Shown in pieces: positions 39,901-45,280 of a stretch of DNA of 64,000 nt. This DNA is from Bacteroidota bacterium (GTDB taxonomy: Bacteria; Bacteroidota; Bacteroidia; AKYH767-A; 2013-40CM-41-45). The stretch is from NCBI GenBank assembly GCA_016720935.1, contig JADKJP010000007.1, positions 744,001 through 808,000 of the forward strand, read 5' to 3'. The number at the start of each line of letters is the position of its first letter. Position 1 is the stretch's first letter. The position numbers were made by a program, and so were the translations under genes. The notes beneath the pieces are model-generated. The model saw nothing but the letters and a program-made list of their open reading frames with translations, did no database searches and had not been told where the DNA came from.

Positions 39901-41208
39901 ATAAGTACCATCAAACATTTCCCATGTTGACAGATCATTCCAGTTTCCACTGCTTGCAGTGCGGAAAGAATAATTTGGTGTAGGCAAATTGAATTCCCAT
40001 AATTCGGCACCATTGACACCTTCATCGGCACGCACATACAAACGATTGCGATAAATCGTAAGCTCAGAAGGGTTTGCTGAACCCGGACCAGCGATGATGT
40101 CACCAATGGGTGATACGTTCGGTTGTACCCAAGACCAAATTTCCGTTCCAAGACTCGGGACATTCGCAGCAAAATAAAGTCCACCGTTGTAGGTTACCAT
40201 TGCAGGTGAAGAAACTGCGGAGCCGCCGGAACCGTTATTTACATCCGACAACATACTGGAAAAGTTACCGTTGCTCGCCCAGATTTCCTGACCATTAATC
40301 CCATCATCCGCACGGAAATATAAAAAACCGCCTGATAGAATTAAATTGATAGGATTACCACTAGCTGAACCGGGAATAACATCCGTTAAAAGACTAACAG
40401 AGGCACCATTGTATTTGAACAATTCATTTCCAACCGTACCATTATCAGCACTAAAGAATAAGTTACCATTGTAAACTGTCAAATATTGTGGTGAGGAACT
40501 GTTGCTACCGGGATTAATATCCGACACCTGTGAAGCCGTAACACCATTGTATCTCCAGAGTTCAACACCATTGGTTGCAGCTGATGCTGAAAAAAACAAA
40601 TCACTTCCATAAGTGCAGAAATTCGAAGGTGCAGAACCAGTAGCGCCGGTAATGATATCGGCAGCGAGACTCACACTTACTCCGTCGTACGACCACAATT
40701 CTGCACCGGTAGCCGGAGTTGTTGCATTAAAATACAGTTTACTTCCGTAAACATACAAGGATTGAGGGTTAGAGTTGCCTGTACCTGCATTGATATCCGA
40801 GACACGTGTAGCAGATATTCCATCATAAACAAACAACTCAGTTCCAAAGGTTCCGTCATCCGCCTGGAAATACAATTTGTTATTGTAAACTTTAAGAAAT
40901 GCAGGATTGGATCCCAGTGCACCACTGCGAATGTCCGCTTTGAGAGTCGAAGTCGTTCCATTGAATGACCACAACTCCGCTCCATTCGTTCCATCATCCG
41001 CGCTAAAATACAGCTCACCCTGAAACAAGGTCATGTACTGAGGCGTTGAGCTTCCCGGACCCGGATTGATGTTCGTAACCCTTGTCTGAGCCACTACATC
41101 AAATTGCCCTGTTAGAATAAAACTTAATGTTAAGAGTACAACAGACTTGGATAGCGATCGAAGTCTGTTTGATACCGCATTGGAATTAATTCGAAATGGT
41201 GTGTTCAT
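27961..41208 (-). CDS. 4415-residue T9SS-exported multidomain protein with subtilase-like core
   Basis: One unbroken frame of 13.2 kb. The ATG at 41208 gives a signal peptide (SKSVVLLTLSFILTG ... VVAQ); 24 extra codons upstream lack one. Order of parts: eight ELWxxDGT-type propeller modules; a beta-helix-like region; a laminin-G/concanavalin-like domain; MopE-like metal-binding motifs (DCDDNN, GIDDNCNGLVDEG, DADGDSFGN); a second laminin-G-like domain; a parallel beta-helix region; a discoidin-like module; gliding-motility-type SprB and Ig-like modules; a subtilase-like domain (DNA about 32230-33540); MBG-type domains interrupted by NPRVIT hexapeptide clusters; five SprB repeats; five PKD-like modules with conserved cysteines; and a T9SS type A sorting domain (FDAYPNPTSGRLTLSF ... 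YASGIYFITLM). The peptidase core keeps Asp (GVMSDSYN), oxyanion Asn (TSAGNFG) and Ser (YGTSCAAPHAAGTAA), but the His motif reads DEGRAMLQ. Confidence 0.9.
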   Translation of the reverse strand: MNTPFRINSNAVSNRLRSLSKSVVLLTLSFILTGQFDVVAQTRVTNINPGPGSSTPQYMTLFQGELYFSADDGTNGAELWSFNGTTSTLKADIRSGALGSNPAFLKVYNNKLYFQADDGTFGTELFVYDGISATRVSDINAGTGNSNPQSLYVYGSKLYFNATTPATGAELWSYDGVSVSLAADIITGATGSAPSNFCTYGSDLFFSASAATNGVELWRYNGVTASQVSDINPGSNSSSPQYLTVYNGNLFFSADNGTVGNELFKYNGASVSLLTDVIPGSASGNPINLILSGGFLYFRADDGINGQEIWASNGNFSSMLSDVNNGSGGSAVSSPAMVTYNGGLYFAANVPSLGTEIWSWVQPNVSPIGDIIAGPGSANPSELTIYRNRLYVRADEGVNGAELWEFNLPTPNYSFRTASSGNWNDLSTWEMFDGTYWVPSDSIPNGLNGGTITVRSGHFVSNNSQNINADQLVIENGGSIFISEGTLHILDGAGTDFTCDGALNINTGSIVNDGIAEFTGISTFNWGGMTHISGTGTINVQSGCTFSISNNNDHGLEGGLVLNNYSECDFSSMGMFTLTDGSVFNNYGIFYITNNGDFNSTPTNGTFNNMAGGQLYKSGTDLSSFASGCTYNNYGSLFVDQGTLSIDGSSGAFTGFIQTEAGAELAGNELIYTGDTIQNNGLISIVALSLEGTNLQYILGNGQFSDLRFNNAAGFSLEGDQTVNANLFFDLGLVHTGTNSLRIGGTCAVSGASDLCYVVGNMQRFLDGSVTLTYDIGDADAYTPVTLSGSVFPGGYILARTEAGDHPQILTSGIDQDKSVNRWWTITPISGGVLGLDAYLTWKAADVDPIADPFSFVCSKYDDPNWINVPVSGNDNLSITVAAIQTFSDFQIGEALPPVPGQALHFDGADDYVEGPVELIPVNNSPFTVSVWAQYDSPVMGEMKTMVSQGRHFYIGQNFDGTIRVGDEWYTDLSFPLDASWHNYVVVRSTDNTYLYLDGNLIATKGSTIPSPTNFPPLNPTATFLIGSQWGIGEYWRGSIDEVRVWDRALCPEEIISNWTCEISHNELGLIAAYNFNQGLAGADNTTPAVDVLFDSSGNGNHSNLLNFALTGGTSNWVVPVGFSMPGACSPIATATAYADTDLDGFGDLNNSITISAVCDPPIGYALDATDCDDNNNLVHPPFALPSGAAVYLPFNGNADDGGPLGNNGIVHNATLTNDRFGTPNSAYDFNGTDAYIEVPNNGSFNLSDLTLSAWINVNPLSPAGEMAVISKGYGAGSANAWRFGVENSDQYIFNNFGADPSSAYIDEPFSSGSGWQHIAFTFSPNSTIAKLYVDGSLVRSLAFPLISFGADGHSLIIGADETPVLANFFNGQIDEVMVFGRELTSDEIMKIYSGSANGNEVMNGIDDNCNGLVDEGFLNTLVVEENGVGGAYTNFADALAAAVSGDTILVYPRAGGAEYVENISAPGKTNLNIFSAVPGEKYHITGNVDMGGAWNINGAQITGNINNESPEFDSLYITNCTVYGYIKLDLCNGIPLLEGDSVMPNTTDVSVITGRGLVRGCYLYGNGGGGALQINNSSNTGDQIQIIGNQMYMTSNSTVFFLNNNQNGMYIANNFMSMLWPNGGQGADGFTSYGAFYSGLTNYFVNNTIKSTTSSFLATIFRGAPYWIIKNNVISVENSVGVGYGINDGVPGEFTYNYFRKSTGGGTGFSGVTADNTNNDTSNTVLSEYGRPNPGSDAIDGGDPNPIYNDTDASRNDAGCFGGPNSLANYFTVPFPVLHAYYQDADGDSFGNLFASQYAVTQPVGYVSDSSDCNDADPTTQSLRPVVVTTGSGTLPTCFGLSDSIFVAEYSNLRYANSVIAFSSEYSTPDYGAIQILGAPDVYPSYGDNINAWAPNYQDASREYIELGFANPAPINFVDIYETYAPGTIDTVYVMNPYTSSYQAVYTATAGSMPQEANKLHITFPLTAFPVSSIRIAMNSPFVHDWNEIDAVAIGNIIPLTYNTYLWSTSETTASLSVNSPGTYSATVTYGGCMATSDGFKMRASTVNAGPSFDWEICPGSSTVLAAGGANTYLWSTGETTSYITVSPTDTATYSVVGTDIFGCVTVDSITIYQFAPIVPGAILVSNETTSGANDGSITVGPASGGVIGGYTYSITDFASINQNNQTGIFSGLPAGSYYLQITDGVPCSFDTTIIVGLGNCNQPEVPVISASQSVVCSGGSVTLSIASGNLNDATDWYWYAGLCGTGTLVGNGTSINVTPSDTTYYYVRGEGGCATPDSCASIAIAVVFGPFASVGVTAPTCHGDGFSINISATGGVPPYFGAGIQSFGSFASADTVFQFIVTDSIGCTYRDSILVSQPAVLVLSGVTDSTIVCLETSNTGSLSLVPSGGTPPYSLTGSDTTNLVAGVYSYILTDNHGCSLTANTEVFVTNCILPYYNAPDSGKVNTVLGPELTQLYENPDSIGPDTNNVIFQFDDFGSVLIDVITNLNMYYPTLSLLQTAPYGMTGLVDNGDTSIIITGYFPVANLKKLDSLPGMINFVRPNYSAVSSGGFITTQGDRSMKSDSARSMFGLDGSGIKIGVMSDSYNTISGNPKNIDIGNHDLPGPGNPDNDREVEVLLDYPYGKGLDEGRAMLQIVHDIAPKATLAFRTGFISAGDFAEGIVALQEDTCNVIVDDVTYITEPYFQDGIVSRAVNYVRDQGVSYFTSAGNFGSASFEGVFNPMPAPAGLTGKVHDFGGGDYLQKIGLKAGNYTLVLQWDDSIYSLKQLPGARNDFDIYLTDVTGTKLFGLNRKNNWGDPIEVLPFTVKSNVDANIVIARTWTQDSVTPMKFKYVVYRGDITIKEYPNGGSTIIGQANAEGAMSVGAARYTQTPVFNNGLAPVIEEFSSVGGTAVKGVVRNKPDFTAPDGVNTSVNFYSKDLEFDGIYNFYGTSCAAPHAAGTAALILQAKKKFYTETMLPDSLRSLLQRTAIDMGPAGFDFSSGYGLIDATGAVSTFATPKPVIDSLMRADTSVVPGSTAFDVIVGGSYFDDSSTIYMDGIALTTTFIDNTHLTATIPPFFGNPMIRVFTPPTVPNLNDGGFSNGLFFFNSVKRVLSIQTDNKVKKYGEMLPEFTATILVDGKDLSEDSLTAADLKLDNLIFQTLATSESGVGSYQVSASMPPLNLSDPVDYALDSLYEYNFYPGGLTIQKMPIVISPKDTTMTYGDKIGDFQFNYVYDQSNIDPNDQVHFLDSIEQSHQLTLSNALVLVNPRVITNPRVITNSDFANLAIVATGNALANPRVITNPRVITNSLTVIDSTLIIDLATESVFNFDADSSVIVLESPGAGLHSRAMANPRVITNPRVITNPRVITNGVSEVDSIDVTSSNGDNIAVVLDEDDVTSTDTTTELKSVNLITGTTVGTWIVVPGAFFSDNFDIHYELGSLTILPATLTVTAADANPTCFETPVFTASVSGFKNQDSTGVTPASGPSFTILDNANQPVSPLTSGGTYQIVPGGFTFPADTNYIIVYENGALTVPEPLVLNVSVSQPHCFGEFGSVELTGSGGTGNYTFGGDQTVNLGAGTYHYTVTDENGCTASVEVIINQFPPRLFLTATTTQPDCFGQTGNVVLQASGGVPPYTFAGSPTTNLSGGLYTYFVSDSNGCSESLFITINNAPAAIVLNAVTSQPNCFGETGSVDLIPSGGTSPYTTGGDAVNNLAPGVYNYTVEDAHGCTSTTTATIDPAPELLVLTATPSNPNCYGQTGSVSLSASGGNGPYTFGGASVTGLGSGTYNYTVSDIKGCTANTTATILVPAEITGVTSVTPTGCTGNTGTASIVASGGTPGYTYSWTPGGQTTASSTGLAAGTYTVTMTDLKGCTGSATAVVTISGSAPDAPVSIIGPSGACRGQNGVVFSIAPVAGATSYQWTIPAGVTGSSTSSSITLNFGSTYNGGSICVKAINGCGSSIFTCKTLSRFTAAPATPGTISGMATICGPLTATYSVAPVANATSYTWTLIAPGATIASGQGTNTITINFVSGYVVGVLAVQANNCIGSSGPRLKLILGMLVIPPIFTATENPTVGVCAGSTREYEIIKFPNATSYTWTAPAGAIISNGAGLTGNPLTVDSSMGEVYITFPAGFTSGTVTVYATNACGNSPVSTLTVRSTPLAPSAISGPVSNVCRKTGNTYSISPVTGATSYTWTVPSGATITSNSGTSIKVTYGNSFVGSGFVTVKANNSCGSSAVTSLGVSAVTVQPSAISGPASVCKTQSSVTYSIPAVTGATSYTWTITGGATFVGSNTGASVKVKFTTATSTSALLSVKANNLCGASVARTLNIAVNLSCRTLEEETSSFSGTFDAYPNPTSGRLTLSFSADQKENNVLILTDMVGHVYLQKDLVAEEGENYTELDMSKYASGIYFITLMKEDSESKTIRIAVE
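28240..29590 (-). repeat. Five PKD-like modules before the sorting domain
   Basis: About 90 residues each, with the pattern IsGpxxvC....TYSixpvtGATSYTWTxPxGAtI...G...ikVxf......g.vtVkAnNxCGsS. The paired cysteines recur in each copy. Part of the giant subtilase-like protein; probably a stalk. Confidence 0.75.
29590..30665 (-). repeat. Five tandem SprB-type repeats
   Basis: About 70 residues each: xPxCfGxtGsvxLxasGGxxPYTFgG...nLxxGxYxYtVtDxxGCtxxxxaxI. This is the SprB repeat found in Bacteroidota adhesins. Sequence between copies is well diverged, so the array is old. Confidence 0.82.
31147..31455 (-). repeat. Seven 18-bp units encoding NPRVIT, in three clusters
   Basis: Units at 31147-31164, 31165-31182, 31183-31200 (three in tandem), 31333-31350, 31351-31368 (two) and 31420-31437, 31438-31455 (two). 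Each encodes Asn-Pro-Arg-Val-Ile-Thr, and each cluster ends with a further Asn. Most units differ at synonymous positions (CGTGTG, CGCGTC, CGTGTC for Arg-Val). They sit within or between MBG-type domains of the giant protein. Confidence 0.93.
39985..41090 (-). repeat. Eight ELWxxDGT-type propeller modules
   Basis: About 45 residues each, with the pattern DInpGsxxSxPxxLtvYnxxLYFxAddGtxGxELWxynG. Eight copies would close one beta-propeller at the N terminus of the giant protein. Confidence 0.82.
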
Positions 41209-42259
41209 GTTATTTAGGTGTGTTTGTTTTAAAATGAAAATAGTAAGCTCACAGTAATTCTTATGGATTAGGCAGTGCATTAGATAATCATGCGATCAAC
41301 ACTTAACTAAATCCGGAATCTAAACCGTAAACATTTTGCTTACAGGCAATTCAAGCAATCCAAGGCAATTACATATATGAAGGACGTGAGTCCGATGATG
41401 CAGGAAAGTTTGAACAAATCCGGATACATCCGGAACCTGAAATCTGAAATCCGAAATGTTAAAAAACACCGGTTTTTCAGGTCTCCAAGATAGTCTTTAT
41501 TCACTAATTGTCAAGTAATTACTTTGATTTTACCCCAAATTTGGGCATAATTCCGCTTGACTTTTGGTAAAACCACCATCAGGGATTTGGCCGAATGGCC
41601 AAAAAACTTGGTAAAGGGAAATAAAGTATGTATTCAGGTTAAACATATCAGGACCAGTATTTACACTACTTTGGCAATAAACCGGAATTCTTAATACCTG
41701 CAAGGATTCAATTCGGCCTTCTTTAAATGGCATTCTTCAAACCGCTTTGCACTCTTTTCGGTAATCAAAAATCTACCACAAACATAAGCACAGAAAAAAA
41801 AATTCCTAATCGAAATTCACGCACTTATCCAGCTATACTTCCACTTGTGTTTTAATACACTTCACTTGTCAAATTTTGGATACCAGATGAAAAATATTTC
41901 ATTTTTTTTCAATAGAAATATTGTCACTCTTCTACAGATTTAATTCTATTCATTCAATGAAAAAGAGAATAAAATTCAATGCCCTGATTTTATAATTTGA
42001 ACTCACTCATAAAACTATATATCATAAAATACAAATCAATAATTCCAACTTATTATTCAGGGTAACAATACAAATGAAAAAAATAAAAACGCAAATCAAT
42101 CTCTGAATTAATACTATATGCCATCAAACTCTGCAACAGAAAAATAATTTTTAAATTCCATTACGAAGTAGAAATCGCCATCATTAAATATTGACTCAGA
42201 TTATCCCTAAAAAATCGAAAAAACCTCCTACTTTTGCGGCAAATCGAAGCCCGGGATAA
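41209..42259. other. 1.05-kb AT-rich intergenic region
   Basis: Lies between the divergently read giant gene and prfC. It holds two perfect palindromes/hairpins, CCCAAATTTGGG (41534-41545) and TTTGGCC-GAAT-GGCCAAA (41586-41603), a pair of direct ATCCGGA copies (41418-41432), and a long low-complexity A/T stretch (about 41780-42180). No RNA gene or convincing coding sequence was found; it is probably the regulatory region for the giant gene and prfC. Confidence 0.45.
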
Positions 42260-43882
42260 ATGCCGGGAAATCAAGGTATGGAGCTGGAAAAAGAAATCGC
42301 CAAACGCAGAACATTTGCAATTATTAGTCACCCGGATGCCGGTAAAACAACGCTGACCGAGAAATTCCTCCTTTTTGGTGGCGCGATTGTTACTGCCGGG
42401 GCTGTAAAAAGCAATAAAATCCGCAAGACAGCTACTTCCGACTTCATGGAAATTGAAAAGCAAAGGGGAATCTCCGTTGCTACTTCCGTAATGGGTTTTG
42501 ATTATATGGGACATCGTGTCAATATCCTCGATACTCCCGGTCACAAAGATTTCGCGGAAGATACCTATCGTACACTCACTGCAGTTGACTCCGTTATCCT
42601 CGTTGTGGATTGCATCAAAGGTGTCGAGGAACAAACGGAAAAACTAATGAACGTCTGCCGGATGAGAAATACACCGGTGATCATTTTCATCAATAAAATG
42701 GATCGTGAAGGAAAAGATCCTTTTGATCTGCTCGATGAATTGCAGGAAAAATTGCAGATCCACGTGCGTCCGCTCACATGGCCGGTGAGCCAGGGAGAAT
42801 CCTTCAAGGGCGTGTACAGTTTGTACAACAACCAGATGAATCTCTTTGAACCAAGCAAGACAAAGATTTCAGAGAACATTGCCAAGATCAATAATCTTCA
42901 GGATGAAAAAATCGCGGATCTCATCGGAGAAAAATTCACCGAAAAACTCCGCGAAGATGTTCACCTGATCGAAGGAGTTTTTGAACCTTTCAATCGCGAA
43001 TTGTACCGCGATGGATTACTTGCTCCTGTTTTCTTTGGGAGTGCCATCAACAATTTCGGAATCCGGGAAATGCTGGAAACATTCCTGGAGATCGCTCCCC
43101 CACCCTCTTCACGTGAAGCAGTAGAACGTGAAGTACAGGCTACGGAAAATAAATTCTCGGGATTCGTTTTTAAAATTCACGCCAACCTCGATCCAAATCA
43201 CCGCGACAGGATCGCTTTTCTCAGAATCTGTTCAGGAAAATTTGAACGCAATAAATTTTACTTCCATACCCGCACCGAAAAGAAAATTCGCTTCAACAAC
43301 CCGACAACATTCATGGCCAATGAAAAAAGTCTGATCGATGAAGCGTTCCCCGGCGATGTTGTGGGTTTATACGACAATGGAATTTTTAAAATCGGCGATA
43401 CTCTTTCTGAAGGAGAAATGCTTCATTATACAGGTATCCCCAGCTTCTCTCCTGAAATTTTCAAGGAAGTTGAAAACAGAGACCCTTTCAAAACAAAGCA
43501 GCTTGAAAAAGGTATTCAGCAATTAACCGAAGAAGGTGTTGCTCAGCTTTTCACGCAACAACCCGGTAACCGGAAAATCATCGGTACTGTCGGCGAACTT
43601 CAGTTTGATGTAATCAAGTTCCGTCTCGAACACGAATACGGCGCGAAGAGCGATTTCCGTACACTGAATTTCAACAAAGCATACTGGATCACTGCTGATA
43701 CCAATGCCCAACTGGATCAATTCATCAGCTTACGTGCAAATGCAATTGCTTACGATAAAGAAAATCGTCCTGTTTATTTTTCAGAAAATGACTGGATGAT
43801 GAAACTCATCAAGCAAAGCGCGGCAGGAATTCATTTCCACACTACTTCGGAATTTAATCAGTGGGAGAAAACAGAAGTGTAA
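42260..43882 (+). CDS. prfC: Peptide chain release factor 3 (GTPase)
   Basis: Removes RF1/RF2 from the ribosome after termination, using GTP. The 540-residue protein is full length. G-domain motifs are in order: [10 protein letters not shown] (P-loop, about residues 23-32), [10 protein letters not shown] (switch I), DTPGHKDF (switch II), [13 protein letters not shown] (G4). The C-terminal half has the EF-G-like beta-barrel and RF3-specific domain ([34 protein letters not shown]). Two starts are possible: the ATG used here and another six codons in (42278), which would give the length closest to E. coli. Stands alone with no operon partner. Confidence 0.96.
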   Translation: MPGNQGMELEKEIAKRRTFAIISHPDAGKTTLTEKFLLFGGAIVTAGAVKSNKIRKTATSDFMEIEKQRGISVATSVMGFDYMGHRVNILDTPGHKDFAEDTYRTLTAVDSVILVVDCIKGVEEQTEKLMNVCRMRNTPVIIFINKMDREGKDPFDLLDELQEKLQIHVRPLTWPVSQGESFKGVYSLYNNQMNLFEPSKTKISENIAKINNLQDEKIADLIGEKFTEKLREDVHLIEGVFEPFNRELYRDGLLAPVFFGSAINNFGIREMLETFLEIAPPPSSREAVEREVQATENKFSGFVFKIHANLDPNHRDRIAFLRICSGKFERNKFYFHTRTEKKIRFNNPTTFMANEKSLIDEAFPGDVVGLYDNGIFKIGDTLSEGEMLHYTGIPSFSPEIFKEVENRDPFKTKQLEKGIQQLTEEGVAQLFTQQPGNRKIIGTVGELQFDVIKFRLEHEYGAKSDFRTLNFNKAYWITADTNAQLDQFISLRANAIAYDKENRPVYFSENDWMMKLIKQSAAGIHFHTTSEFNQWEKTEV

Positions 43883-43924
43883 TTTTTTTCTGATTCAAAA
43901 ATAGATTTGGGAGTACTCTGCCAT

Positions 43925-45193
43925 TTATTGAGCGGTAGCTTCGTAATAAACTTTCTTCATATCATTAAACAGATATTGATAGAACGTCTTTTCATCCAAA
44001 ATAACCGTGAGATCCCCATTCATCCCTATCTGAACAAGGTTTTTCAGATGACCGAAATTATCCATCTTCACTTTCATAGAGAAAGATCCATTTTCATCAG
44101 GAGTAAGACTGAGATTATCGACATGCCCCTGGATGGTTCCCCATTCATAAAACGGAAATGAAGAAACTTTCAGGACTGCACGGTTGTTTACTCTCACACG
44201 ACCAACCAATGCAGGCGGACTTTTCACCCAGGCATACAGGGAAGAACTGCTATACATCACTTTTATCAGGATTCCACCTTCTTTCAGCTGCTTCTCTCCT
44301 TCAAAAATATAGGATACGATTCCATTTCCCTTTGCTACCAGAATCAGATCATTATCCACCAGTTGAAAATCGCCAAATGTATTCCGGATTTTATTTTTTG
44401 CCAGTTCGTATTGATTGACAAGTGAAATAGAATCGTACTTTGTATCAATCGCCAATTTTCCAAGTTCATCCCCAAAACTGCTATTATCCAGAAGCGATTG
44501 CTCGTTCATAGAGCTGAGATTAAATTTGGCTTTTTGGTATTCCTGCCGTGCACTGGTAAGCGCATCAGCGGCTTTGAGTTTTTTTGTTTCGGATTCTACG
44601 AGTTCATATTTTGAAATATGTCCTTCATCAAAAAGTTTTTTGTTGAGTTCATGCTTTTGAGCGGCATCATCACTCTCGTACTGCAATCTGGCAGAATTGC
44701 TCTTCCAGGTACTGTCAAGCACCTGCAATTCGTGTTCTGTCTCCTGAATCCGTGAATCGTTCTTTCGAATCCGGGTGGTAATCATTTCTTTTTGCTTTTG
44801 GATCGAAAGAACTTTTTGATTGGAAAAAATCTGCAAATTCTTTTCCGCTTCCACATAGCTGTTGACAAGCGCTACGATCTCCGGAGAAGTGATACGCATC
44901 AACGTCTGACCTTTGGTAACCGCTTTCCCGGGTTCAGTATAACTTTCAAGGATATAAACAGGATATGAAAAGCGGTAGATTTCTTCAGACTGATCACTCT
45001 TCACAACAAATGGAAGTTCTACCTGATCCGGGAATTTTATAAAGATCGCGAGAATGGAAAACAACAGACACAAGCCACCGCCTATGTAAACAAGTTTACG
45101 CAGGGCACTTTTACGAACATCTTTCACCGGAACATCTTCGTCCCAGTATATTCGTTCGTATTGTTGTGGATCTAATTCGTCAGTCTCTGCCAT
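43925..45193 (-). CDS. HlyD-family membrane fusion protein
   Basis: A 422-residue periplasmic adaptor that links the ABC exporter to the outer membrane. A soluble N-terminal tail is followed by one membrane helix (about residues 36-54, GGGLCLLFSILAIFI), a barrel-sandwich part (VYILESYTEPGKAVTKGQTL), a long coiled-coil hairpin (about 100-245, rich in Lys, Glu and Gln) and a second half-barrel (VAKGNGIVSYIFEGEKQLKEG) with beta-barrel domain. It starts 87 bases behind the peptidase-ABC exporter gene and runs in the same direction. Together with that exporter and the GG-leader peptide upstream it makes a type I-like peptide secretion system; the outer-membrane TolC-type partner is not in the window. 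Confidence 0.9.
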   Translation of the reverse strand: MAETDELDPQQYERIYWDEDVPVKDVRKSALRKLVYIGGGLCLLFSILAIFIKFPDQVELPFVVKSDQSEEIYRFSYPVYILESYTEPGKAVTKGQTLMRITSPEIVALVNSYVEAEKNLQIFSNQKVLSIQKQKEMITTRIRKNDSRIQETEHELQVLDSTWKSNSARLQYESDDAAQKHELNKKLFDEGHISKYELVESETKKLKAADALTSARQEYQKAKFNLSSMNEQSLLDNSSFGDELGKLAIDTKYDSISLVNQYELAKNKIRNTFGDFQLVDNDLILVAKGNGIVSYIFEGEKQLKEGGILIKVMYSSSSLYAWVKSPPALVGRVRVNNRAVLKVSSFPFYEWGTIQGHVDNLSLTPDENGSFSMKVKMDNFGHLKNLVQIGMNGDLTVILDEKTFYQYLFNDMKKVYYEATAQ

Positions 45194-45280
45194 GTGTTTT
45201 CATTTTGTTTTGATCTTCCCGGAGCAATCAAACAGTCAATTCATTTTTATATATCAGATGAATGCACTGTTCAGACCAAA

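Noticed and set aside
41530..41733. Minus-strand 67-codon frame with a Gly-Gly pair (IPDGGFTKSQ)
   Set aside because: No LSxxEL leader pattern before the glycines, no neighbouring exporter, and codon use looks random; probably chance.
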